42,009 nt of DNA from Multifurca ochricompacta. Its lineage: Eukaryota; Basidiomycota; Agaricomycetes; Russulales; Russulaceae. Position numbers and translations under genes: made by a program. The notes under the pieces are model-generated. The model made no database searches, had not been told where the DNA came from, and worked only from the letters and a program-made list of their open reading frames with translations. Every line of letters starts with the position of its first letter. The stretch's first letter is position 1. The stretch spans positions 1 to 42,009 of the forward strand of contig WTXG01000296.1 of assembly GCA_022496185.1 (NCBI GenBank), in the 5' to 3' direction. Positions 9,590 through 19,106 of the stretch are shown here, one piece after another.

Positions 9590-11299
9590 CATGAAGAGGT
9601 CTGAGACAACGCTCTGGTATTTCTTTATATAGCTTACTCTGACTTTCCTAAACTGGTAATATCGACACATGACCTTAATTTGTAATGATATGGCTACATT
9701 CTTGCACCCTATGCTATACTCTATGTCGAGCTATTTTATGGCTTCTAAACCCTTCCTCAACATTCAACCATCAAGAAGATTACAAGTTGCTAGAATGACC
9801 AGCTCTAGCAGACTTTGCTTGATGCCTAGAGCTAGTTTTCTTAGTATTCTAGATTCTCACTTTTCTATTTTTTTCTTACTTCAATTTTCACAACAAAAAA
9901 ACAAAAAATTACAGTGTCTATACTAATAGAGATTGGCAAGGGTTTTTATACTCGCAGGGGTATGAGCCAAGGGTATTGGCGGGTAAGGGTACAGGTAGAC
10001 AATTTCAAATTTTCTGGAAACCCGTACCTGCCCAGCAGGTTGGCAAGTACAGGTGCGTATTTTGGGCCATCCTGGGTCATTGACAAGATCAACTGATAAA
10101 GATAAAACACACCTGCAGCCCCAAGAGGACAAGATGCCATCTGCAGTATGCTACAGGGTGTCTTTCAATATGTTCTAGTGTTATTCTACAAAATGCCAAA
10201 GCAGATCAAGTGTGCGATGTAAAATAAAGTTGTTATCAGTGATGAGTATCCTGACACATCTGTTTTATCAACGCGCGATCATTTCCACCGGTCTGGCACT
10301 ATCTAAAATACACTATAGACTACTCTAGACTATGCTATAATCTAATTATTAAATCGCTTTACTGAAACAAGGCCCGCGTGTATCTACCAGATGCATAGGA
10401 CAGTGCCTACCATTGTATCACGTGGACCAGCATATTGGTCCGACCTCCTTCCCATTAAGGAAGGCGACAGTGTGGTTTTCCATCAGGCCAGGCTGGTTAT
10501 CCGAAATAAATGCACAGAAATGTGTAAATGTGTATCCAGGGACCAGGACAGTCGCGCTTGTATGAAATCAAACTGGAATAATAAAATTATAAAGATGTAT
10601 TTACTCTTCTGAGCATAAAACAATAATCCTTGAAGGATCTTGAGTAGCCACGGCAATAATCTTGTGTCCAAGTGAGATCTTGACACTTGTAAAATCAATC
10701 TCCTCGGGTGGGCCGGTTATCCGAAATGCGCAATGCATATCAAATAAAATACCCTGGGGTTACCCCTGCAGCCACCTTGGCCCAAATTATCTATGGATTC
10801 AGATTTTTAATACCAAAAAACACGTCGAGTCCCTCTTGGGCTTCCTTCAAGACTTACAAGCAGCTTTCCTGCCATACTTGTTGAGAAGACCTCTGGAGCC
10901 GGATCAAGGTCTAGCTGAGAAACAGAGGCAGATGATCCTTTGAGTTTGGTTTGTTTTTCATTCTCCTACTCTTTGTCTGGACTCCCTCTGCATGCTTCTG
11001 CGTAACCTTTACTCTCATTACTACCCAATTTCTTTCCTTTGGAGGTTATTCTAACAGAGTTCTATCTCCATACATATATTGTCGACTAGTAGTTACTGGT
11101 GTCCATAGCTAGTAGCCGCGCGACTTATAAAAAAAAAAAAAAGTCCGGCTGTCCGGTCCTCATCAACCCGGTGATTACCATTCTGGGTAGCTCGCTTATC
11201 TAATTACAACTGCTACATTAGACACTAAACACTAGACACTAACAAATCTGATGCTCCGAGAGCATAGCACAACATCTAAGTCACTTAGGGATTTGTTAC
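9590..11299. other. Gene-poor spacer with a short MITE relative
   Basis: No convincing gene. It contains a short foldback-like element at about 9769-9852. It also has two partial copies of a sequence containing GGTTATCCGAAAT (10495-10507 and 10716-10728), about 220 bases apart, and a 14-base A run near 11130. Open frames here show no family resemblance and no consistent splice sites. Confidence 0.5.
9769..9852. mobile_element. Short relative of the foldback elements
   Basis: Begins CATCAAGAAGATTACAAGTTGCTAGAATGACCAG-like sequence, close to the CATCAGGAAAATTACATCTGCTAGAATGACTAG end of the full elements. It then shows a smaller palindrome (AGCTCTAG..CTAGAGCT). The right terminus is not clear. 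It may be a separate subfamily or a degraded copy. Confidence 0.45.
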
Positions 11300-12375
11300 A
11301 TGGAAACCACACTTGGACAGCCAATAACTCCGCCGCCCAATAATGTCGAGCCTGAGCAGGTCGAACTTCAGGCATTGCCTGTGGACCACCATAGTTCCGT
11401 TGAGTCTCAGCAAGGCAATGCAGACCCACATGATGCAGAAGAAGACGAACCAGATGTTTCACTTCCACTCGGGGTCAAGCTCACTGGATACAGACTATTC
11501 AACATGGTCATGATACTTGTGATTGGACTTGCAAAGTTTATTTTATCTCTCAAGGGTCAGTCTGTTGCCCCGACTGGGTTAGAGTGGGTCGCGGGTTCTG
11601 CATTTGCAGCCATGTGAGGCTCCAGTCACCACCCCCCCCCTCCGAGTTGAGTTCTCCCGTTCAAGCGCTGATTTCAGTGATGAAGACTGTACTGGATTGG
11701 CTTGTACGAAACGGTGGAGCCACCTAGATGGGAATGGTTTCTCCACGTCGACTGGGCACCTGGGATTGCCTTTGCATCGAAATGCTTTCTCGGTGGCGGT
11801 GAGGATTCACAGAACTGCCTACCACGACGATGATTAACTTTGGATTTAGTTCTTCAAGCGATCGCCTTATATTGGGAAATGCTCCCCTTCTGCATATTTA
11901 TCGGAGTTCCTATTCTTGTGCTCTCTCGCATTATTAGGTATTCTGCCTCATCCTCGACTCGGAATCTTTTCAACGTTCTCATTTCCTGGATGGTCGTCGC
12001 TCTACTAATTTTTCTTCTCCCCGAGGTCAGCGTGCTGGTATCTAGATGTGCACAAACCTGACAGTCAAACTTGCAGAAATGGCGAATGTGGAAGCGAATG
12101 TGGGTTTGGTCACCTATTAGAAGGTTTTTCAGGAGGTATGGGTCCAACTACCCCAGACGCAGACGATATAGTGGGCTTATTTTAGTTTGTTTGCGCTCTT
12201 TCGAGCACTCACAAGCGACCCAATTTGTGTAGGACTGTTAGGCAAAGCTGGATTCATTCTTGGTCTTCTGTCTGGGCTTGTTTTGACAGGCCCCTTGCCA
12301 ATTATCATAACTCTTCATTTCCCGTTCAGGAAGTATCTGAACTCATCAAAACCACTGTCTACCGAGTCGTCCTGA
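11300..12375 (+). CDS. Multi-pass membrane protein, conserved in Agaricomycetes (283 aa)
   Basis: Five exons: 11300-11613, 11686-11798, 11850-12025, 12077-12135 and 12186-12375. The four introns are 72, 51, 51 and 50 nt. All phases agree and yield 283 aa ending LSTESS. The first 60 residues are acidic and proline-rich and probably cytosolic. Hydrophobic stretches follow at about 66-84, 92-112, 150-170, 185-203 and 235-265. The LYWIGLYE-like motif with a WEWFLHVDWAPGI-type segment after the first intron resembles uncharacterised membrane proteins common in mushroom genomes (from memory, not searched). The first acceptor was placed at 11685 to keep that motif in frame. No enzymatic motif is seen and the function is unknown. 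Confidence 0.75.
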
Positions 12376-12575
12376 CTCCAACTAGAATATTAACTATCGA
12401 CTGCTATCACTAGTATATGACCTTTGACCTTCTTTTCTAGACAATTGGGAAATTGTTATACTTTTCCTTACACTTTGGTTAACATTTAAACACAGTTCGT
12501 TTCTCGGAGACTGCTAGAGTTATACGCCCTACAACCATGGGTTCACCTACTAATATCCTCTCCCACCCAATCCTC

Positions 12576-13499
12576 TCAGCCGAGCCAATCCGTCTCCCCA
12601 TTCTTGATGAATTTATCAAGTCCCTCAGCGATGGGTACATCTCCGCTCGTGATATCGATCGCTAGGCCAGCGGCGTCAGGCCGCTCCACGAGCTCCGCAA
12701 GAATCTGCGCAACATCATCGCGCTGAAAGGATGTTGTTAATAACCTGTAATAACAATAATGCAAAAAAAAAGCTCCACGCACAGTGATAAAAGAGGTCAC
12801 ATGCGTGCGCCCAATGTCAGCGCGACCTGTACCCGGCTGATCAGTCAGCCCCGTCGGGCGTATAATCGTCCACGGGAATGCCGTGCGGAGGACGAGGTTC
12901 TTGTCGGCTTGGTACTTCCAATGGAAATAGTTGCTAATAACCTTCCGCACCTGAACGGAGGTAGCGCGGTCGGCCTCGTCCTGTAGGGGGGAAGAGGAAT
13001 TGAGCGGTAGGGCGAAAGGTTTGAGTGTCATTCATTGGACTCACTCACATAGTGTAGAGGCACGCGATCGGGGTCACGGACGTCTATCGAGCTGACGAGC
13101 AGCAGATGCGGCTTTCTATCCGGTACGGCTTCCAGCGCGTCATATACTTTCAGAGCGCCTTCGTAGTCTACGGTGCGTGTGCGGTCTGGGCCGCCTTTTC
13201 CGCCTGCTCCGGCGGTAAAGACAACTGTGTTTGCGCCGCTGAATGCTTCGGTGAATGCGGAGACCGGCGACTGTTCCAAGGAAAGGATGAGAGGAGTCAC
13301 AAAGGGCGAGATTGAGGTGATGTCAGGAATGTGGTCCTCCGTGCGGATGATCGATGTTACGGGATATTGCTTTTCGCTGAGGAAACGTGCGAGACGCAAA
13401 GCAACCTAAAACTGTAAATTATTTCACCATACCTTAGTGGCCTGATATATTGGGGCGCACCTTGCCATGGCCACCGACGATGACGACTTTCTTAGACAT
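12576..13499 (-). CDS. NAD(P)-binding SDR/NmrA-like protein (246 aa)
   Basis: Four exons on the minus strand: 13461-13499, 13049-13405, 12783-12980 and 12576-12722. The introns are 55, 68 and 60 nt. The 246-aa protein begins MSKKVVIVGGHGKVALRLA, a Rossmann dinucleotide-binding turn (GGHGKVA, residues 9-15). Further on are a VSSIDVRDP strand, a YFHWK motif (Tyr150, Lys154) matching the YxxxK pair of atypical short-chain dehydrogenases, and a TIIRPTGLTD segment typical of the NAD_binding_10 group. The length suits that family. It probably binds NAD(P)H in the cytosol; the substrate is unknown, and stress or redox roles are only inferred for relatives. The third intron (12723-12782) is a multiple of three without a stop, so retention would insert 20 residues. 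Confidence 0.88.
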
Positions 13500-13949
13500 A
13501 TATCTCACTCTTGGGTGATAGGTGAATAAAAGATGGGTTTAAAAGCTGGGTTTTTGTGGTGCCGAGTTGTAGGACCTGAATAAGTTAACGGATGTTCCGG
13601 GGTCTTTTATAACCGATATCGCATGATGACGCTAGGATGGCGAAAACTCGGGAGTAGAGCTCGCACAGTCAGTATGTGATCTTTAACCGAGGCGGTGCGG
13701 GAGCATCACTCATTATAATCGTCGATTCCACTTTTGACACAAAAAAACATACTCTGTTCAAGGGCGCGTAGTTTACTATGTCACCATACACTATCTTCGC
13801 CGATGATGTTACTAGGAGGTCTCTGCGCGACTTGTATATATAGCACGTACGACAACGTAACTATTCATTTCTGTAGATGATTTCATTTAAATTTTAAAAA
13901 AGGACGACGTGACCCCATCCGCGGGAAGAGTCAGTTATCTTAAAATCGC
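13500..13949. other. Intergenic spacer
   Basis: The divergent start side of the SDR-like gene and the 3' end of family copy 5. No reading frame of interest; AT-rich with a TTTAAATTTTAAAAAA stretch near 13886. The promoter of the SDR-like gene must lie here, but no clear TATA box close to its ATG was seen. Confidence 0.5.
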
Positions 13950-14570
13950 TCAATAATAGGGCCAGTAAGTCTTGAGAAGTCGAATCACGCACGGGAGAGG
14001 TATCAATTGGATACTCAAAGTCTTTTTCGATTTCTCAAACACCGTCGACGACAAGTCCACGCAGAGCCAACCACTGGAGGCGTGAAACCTAGCGTTCCCA
14101 TGCAGAATTGTGATACTGAAGTTGACCTTAATGTCGTCGTTGAGGTTCCCCTTTACTGGAACCAGCTGGAATGGCCCGATGATTGGGATATCGACGGAGA
14201 ACATCGCATCTATGTTCAAGTTGTCTCGATCAATGAAGCCTACAAGCTACGGACCAGAAGAGAGTGTGTCATAAAGCAGCCAGATAACCACAACAACTCG
14301 GAAAGAGACTCACAACCCAAGTAACTGCCCAGATTGGAAACTCAACATCAAAGTCATGTCGATTTTTGGTTGTACTGAAGACAGGAGGGCCGGCGAGGGC
14401 AAAGACATGGACCACTTCATCTGTCTTTTCATCCAGAGACTCGTGGTGATGGCCCTCAAAATACTTAACAGGGTCTAAACTTGTCAATACATTGAGAGTG
14501 CACACAGACAAAGCATTAGGATTCAATGCGCACCTCTGTTAATGACTTGGTCATTATTTGGTAATCCCAT
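13950..14570 (-). CDS. Small-gene family copy 5 (intact, diverged, 164 aa)
   Basis: Three exons on the minus strand: 14534-14570, 14314-14474 and 13950-14246. The introns of 59 and 67 nt interrupt the protein at the same places as in copy 2. The 164-aa product starts MGLPNNDQVINR and keeps the family landmarks: FEGHHHES, VVHVFALAGPPVF, DFDVEFPIWAVTWV, VPVKGNLNDDIKVNFSI, SSGWLCVDLSSTVF and IQLIPLP. It has a longer C-terminus (RLLKTYWPYY). Unlike copy 2 it has clearly drifted while keeping an open frame, which suggests purifying selection and a functional protein. The start was chosen because it gives phase-compatible joining at the first intron. Function unknown; no signal peptide or membrane helix is seen. 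Confidence 0.8.
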
Positions 14571-15219
14571 GAAGTGATAAGCACAATGGAGACCCGTCAC
14601 TACATCTACCTGTGTATTTATACCTCTGCAACATGTGGTGGTGACAAAGAGTAAAGGCAGCGGGGTTACGTTCAAGAGTGTTGCCCCCCAAGGCGCATCG
14701 CGCTCAAGCATTTAGAAACAGCGCCGCATCTATTTTTCATATCGGCGCAGTGATACGATGCTGAATTTGTACGCATAGGTACATGAGATACTATGAGTAA
14801 GAGGAAGCATTGGTCTCTCCGTCGTGTAAATATCCTCTAACAGAATTGGGGAGTGTGGTCTTCTTTTCTTTGTCCAAATAAGCAAGCTCGTCACAGCACG
14901 GGGCAACAATTAGCTGAATGACTTACGATCATTGACGTAGCGCACGTAAAGCTGTCCTCCAGAAGTGTGGCCTGGTAAGTATCATTCCGGTGTTTACTGA
15001 AAGGTTCTGAATTGGTGAGATTTGTTGCGCCTAGATGTAAGATTGCTATGGAAAATGATGAGAACCGCTCATTCGAAAATAAACGGGACGGACACAACCA
15101 GTTCAATGTTGGAGGTCACCGCCGCCCGTGATGACTGTGAGAACAATTATCTAAATTGGGATATGATCCTACTTCTTATCTCATCTCTCTCAATGGCTCT
15201 CGCTCTGCAACAGAACAGA
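14571..15219. other. Divergent intergenic region
   Basis: Shared upstream region of copy 5 (minus) and the phosphatase gene (plus). Only the TATA box of copy 5 stands out. An open frame continues upstream of the chosen phosphatase start as far as 15022, but that sequence has no similarity to phosphatase N-termini. Confidence 0.5.
14615..14622 (-). promoter_or_regulatory. TATA box of copy 5
   Basis: TATAAATA on the minus strand, 45 bases upstream of the copy 5 ATG. The same octamer serves copies 1-3 at 67-80 bases, so it has survived while the rest of the upstream region diverged. Confidence 0.5.
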
Positions 15220-16558
15220 ATGACTCGATACAACCCTGACAAGTGGATTGAGCAACTCATGCGCTGCGAGCACCTTTCCGAGTCCGACATGAAGGTTCTC
15301 TGCGAACGTGTCCGCGCGACTCTCATGGAAGAATCCAATATCCAACCAGTCTCAAGTCCTGTCACAATATGTGGCGATATTCACGGTCAGTTCTGGGATC
15401 TCCTAGAACTGCTGCGGAAGGGTGGATCTGTCCCAGAGACGAGTTACATATTCATGGCACGTACGTGGGGCCCGACGAGCGCTCTATATTGCTCACCTTC
15501 ATCCCTTTCCAGGGTGACTTTGTCGACCGGGGGCACTATAGCCTTGAGACAGTATCTCTTTTGTTGGCACTCAAGGCGCGGTACGTGGTCTATGTCTTAC
15601 ACTCATCCACCCTGACGAGCTTTTCATCAAGTTACCCCGATAAGGTCTCATTACTTCGTGGAAACCATGAGAGCAGACAAATAACGCAAGTGTATGGATT
15701 TTATGGTATGCCTTCCTGCTCTGCGCATTTCTCCGCTGTCCGACACCTTATGGAGAGGAGTGTCAGCAAAAATACGGTAGCGCCTCGGTATGGAAAGCAT
15801 GTTGTAGTGTCTTCGATTATCTCAACCTTGCTGCGGTACGTGTCAGACCGCCAGTTCATATCCCCGATCACCCACGCGTGTAATGCATACAGATCATTGA
15901 CGGTGAAGTGCTTTGCGTCCACGGTGGGCTCTCGCCGGACATTCGCACCCTCGACCAAATCCGTGTTCTCTCTCGCGCGCAGGAAATCCCACATGAGGGC
16001 GCATTTTGCGGTGAGTCAACACACAAATATCTGGACCTGTGTAATGTATTCATTTCTGTAGACCTAATGTGGTCTGACCCAGACGATGTCGAGAACTGGG
16101 CTGTTAGCCCACGCGGCGCTGGCTGGCTTTTTGGTAGCAACATTACGCACGAGGTGCGTGCTCCCTTCGCTTTCTGCTGTTTTCCCTTTTTAAGTAGATG
16201 TGTATGCAGTTTAATCACGTCAACTCGCTGTCGCTTGTCGCACGCGCTCATCAGCTTGTGCAAGAAGGCTACAAATATATGTTTGACGAGGCGCTTGCTA
16301 CTGTGTGGTCGGCGCCAAACTACTGCTACCGTTGTGGTAATATGGCCGCCATTCTCACTATTCGGGAAAACGGCACCCGTAGCTTCACGGTATACGGCCC
16401 TGCTGAGGAGAACGAGCGTGACGCAGCGCAACAACGGACACGACGCACGGTGAGTTGCATGTTCACCCAGTGCAGCTATCTATGCACACTTATTCAAGGT
16501 ATTTTTAAAGGGCAATATGCCATATTTTGTGTAGGTCAGAGTGAATGTCATCGCGTAG
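15220..16558 (+). CDS. PP2A-type Ser/Thr phosphatase catalytic subunit, Sit4/PP6-like (about 310 aa)
   Basis: Eight exons: 15220-15456, 15513-15580, 15632-15705, 15756-15835, 15893-16010, 16062-16153, 16210-16449 and 16535-16558. The metal-binding and catalytic motifs of PPP phosphatases are all present: GDIHG (52-56), GDFVDRG (80-86), GNHE (112-115), CVHGG (161-165), RAHQL (from 235) and [23 protein letters not shown] and [13 protein letters not shown] favour Sit4/PP6 over PP2A, PP4 or Ppg1. Sit4-type enzymes act with SAP subunits in cell-cycle and nutrient signalling; that role is inferred from the family. Oddities: the first intron must use a GC donor (15457) to keep GDFVDRG in frame, Tyr is replaced by His after DRG, and YDEC reads YEEC. 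The usual C-terminal YFL tail is absent in this model, and the last exon is uncertain. Confidence 0.85.
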
Positions 16559-18052
16559 ATCCCTCATCCCCGTAATCTCGAAGCGGGCTGTTTTTTTTTT
16601 CGGGCTGTTAAACCATCGTCACGTGATATAGTACAGAGATTGGGTCAGCTCTCCCATTTGCCTTGCATTCGTTTGCAATCGACCGACAATTGGTTGCTTG
16701 CCACGAGGATGATTAAGTTCCCGATTTCATAGTTTCAGCAACTGGGAGCTGGGTTTAGAGAGCCATCTTGCTGTCCTCGCTTGGGAGCCGAGCCATCACA
16801 AACTAAACACGACCAACGTCACTGCTGATGCATCCACAGTAGCGTATAAAGGGATGGCGTCAAATGGTATCTACACATCTTCAAAGACAACGCAGGCCAT
16901 ATTTACTGGGAATTGACGACATTGGCCAACAGACCCTTAACCCTGAGTCGGCGGTGATAACCTCATTGATACTTGACACTGGACATGGCTGTGGCTGGGA
17001 ATACTTGAATCAAGCTTCCATTCACTGATGTTTTCTTGAATGCCTTGACAGTCGGAAGTCTAGTGAAGAGGTTTACGGTTTACGGTTATCTCGAACACAT
17101 CGGTACGCGTCGGCATTTACCACACTCATGTCCTTACTACTGAGGGCGTTTCGGGTTCGTATCTCCGGTAGCACACTACACCTGACTCCAAGACACAACT
17201 CTCTCTCAAGTAACCCTGGGGTGCCCCTAGGCAACGGCATTAAGTGGGTTATTTTTCAAATACATCCCGCGCAACTGGACCTGATGTAGGATCCGGAATG
17301 CATATGCGGTCTGGCCCGGAGCCCTCTACATGAAAATATATCGCTTCTATAAACAAATGACAGACCCTGCGCGTATTCTCCCAGAGCGGACGTTGTAGCG
17401 GCAGGCGATAGAACCCGTGAGCCTCGTAGTGGGGCTTTAAAAGCTAGATCGGTCGAGTCAACTGTGCACTTGACCCCACACACATGTACTGTTCAATGGG
17501 AAGTGGAGGCTGGTGAGAATTGATGGCTAGCTCTGGTTGATGGTACTTTTCCAAGAACGGAATCCCGAGGTTAGTCAGTTTTTTTGACCTGTATTGTTTG
17601 GCTTCAGGTACGTCGCTGATAAGATCAAACTTGAAACTCGCACCATGCAGTAAACGCTTTGAAGTACAGTAAAGAGTGTCTAAAAATTGAGACCTAATAT
17701 CAGAAAATTTATAGTCCAGGGCTCGTACAGAGAGTTAGCCAAAAGTGGAGGAGGCCGAAGGCTTCATGCCCAACGCTCACACCTTCCTTACAGTAGGGTA
17801 AGGGGTTCCCCCCCAGCCCCAGCTACCTGCTAATGTCACCTCCTTTACTTTTCCCCGCGTTTTTTTCACTGCTGACCTGGTTTGATTGGATTGATGTTGC
17901 GTTTAGATTTAGTTATGCCGTCAGCATGACGACTGACCTCAAGTCGACCCCTCAGATGCGAATCTCACAAGAAATCCGCATTATTTCTCTCCTCAAAGAA
18001 CCTTTCTCGCATCGCCTACCTCCACATCGAACGCAGCGATCCTTATCTCTAT

Positions 18053-18113
18053 GTTAGGAAGATTACAAAATTCTAGGATGCCTTAGAGTGACTAGCGCTA
18101 GAGCTTCCTGATG
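18053..18113. mobile_element. Short foldback relative (61 bp)
   Basis: Starts TTAGGAAGATTACAAAATTCTAGGATG and ends GCGCTAGAGCTTCCTGATG. It thus keeps the GGAAGATTACA left end and the CTTCCTGATG right end of the foldback family in only about 60 bases. It looks like an internally deleted copy. Confidence 0.45.
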
Positions 18114-18189
18114 GGCAGTTGAGCAAAACATAATGCCCTGTACCCGCTATCAGTGAACTTTGAACTCTTCTTGACCACGGATTCCCTTC

Positions 18190-18840
18190 CCGTTCAACTT
18201 TTTGATGGAAACGCGCCGTGCTCGTGACGCGTCTCCGTAACATGGATTCCTTGGACCTCACCCCACTTCAAGTTCTCCAACCTACTACTCTCACTCTCCA
18301 GAGCTTCTAAGGGCTCCCCGCACCACTTGACGACATTCTTGACGGCCTTCAAAGTATGTCTAAGACTTGAGAAAATTGCTCTGCATGGGTATCTACCAGA
18401 CTTCCCGGACTGAGAGCACACTCATCACGCACATCATCCACTATAACCCCATCTCCGAGTCCGGAACAAGGAACCATTGTCAGCCTCACAGTACATCACG
18501 TGACCATTATCTGCGCGCTTTCCATGTCGACCCATCGATGGTGGAAGGACTTAGTAGAGACTTGGTGAAATATCTAGAAAGGTGGAACGTCTGAGCACAC
18601 CATAGGTTCTCCTTTCCTGCAGCTCTCGGCAAACATGTTGACCTCACTCAGTGGGTCCCGGGAGAGAGCGGGCTCATATTTCGGATGTTGCCCCGCTGGT
18701 GGCACGCCCGCAAGATGAGCGAGCCTAAATGGTCGATCAACGATTATTTGCCGGCATTTTAGGGAGGAAGTACAGCTTGTCGTCTTTTCCGTCGAGTTCA
18801 TTGGCCAGCACGTTGATAAAGGACTTGTTTACTTAAATTC
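18190..18840 (-). pseudogene. Possible decayed coding remnant, unidentified
   Basis: Three minus-strand stretches read like protein: KSFINVLANELDGKDDKLY-type sequence (about 18750-18835), RLAHLAGVPPAGQHPKYEP-type sequence (about 18650-18730), and SLRHTLKAVKNVVKWCGEP followed by LEALESESSRLENLKWGEV (about 18235-18350). They lie in different frames separated by stops, and I could not join them with plausible introns. They could be exons of a broken gene or chance. No family is assigned. Confidence 0.25.
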
Positions 18841-19106
18841 GTACAGGACATCCCCCAAACCGTGGTTATCTTAACGAGCGCTTTTAACTCTTTGATGTAT
18901 CTTATCCTTCCATCTCTCCCTGGTGCCGCGGGTTTACAACTAGAGGTTCTAAAATGATATCACTGGTTGAGGCAAATTTGCTTCGTTCTTTCATCATTAC
19001 GCGCACACAATACCCGGTCTGATGGGTAAGCTTCGCCGTATCCAGCAATTCCCCCAGTAGCCAGTCCATCACGGGGCTCGAGACACTCGGGGCGTCAAGT
19101 ACAGAA

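Larger units (their letters stand above)
7441..9610. repeat. Unit C: third copy, gene part inverted
   Basis: From 7441 to about 8990 the sequence is the reverse complement of the gene half of units A and B (upstream region, promoter, gene, 3' flank). From about 9005 the flank block (ATGGTATCAATCCCAGAACAAGCAATCCACC..) runs in the same direction as in A and B. So the gene half is inverted relative to its own flank, not the whole unit. A foldback element (9447-9587) sits near the right end. The stretch 8530-9446 contains no credible gene; its reading frames are not conserved among the three copies. Confidence 0.75.
16559..19106. other. Gene-poor interval with decayed fragments
   Basis: No complete gene. 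Contents are a short foldback relative (18053-18113) and a possible coding remnant on the minus strand (about 18190-18840). A few G/C homopolymers occur, for example near 17810. The stretch 16600-18050 shows nothing recognisable on either strand. Confidence 0.5.

Noticed and set aside
1..9610. A retrotransposon or DNA transposon as the cause of the repeated block
   Set aside because: No transposase, reverse transcriptase or integrase motif was seen in any frame, and there are no paired long terminal repeats. Gene-centred segmental duplication explains the pattern better.
15868..16434. 188-codon minus-strand frame over the phosphatase gene
   Set aside because: Antisense shadow of conserved phosphatase exons; no family resemblance.
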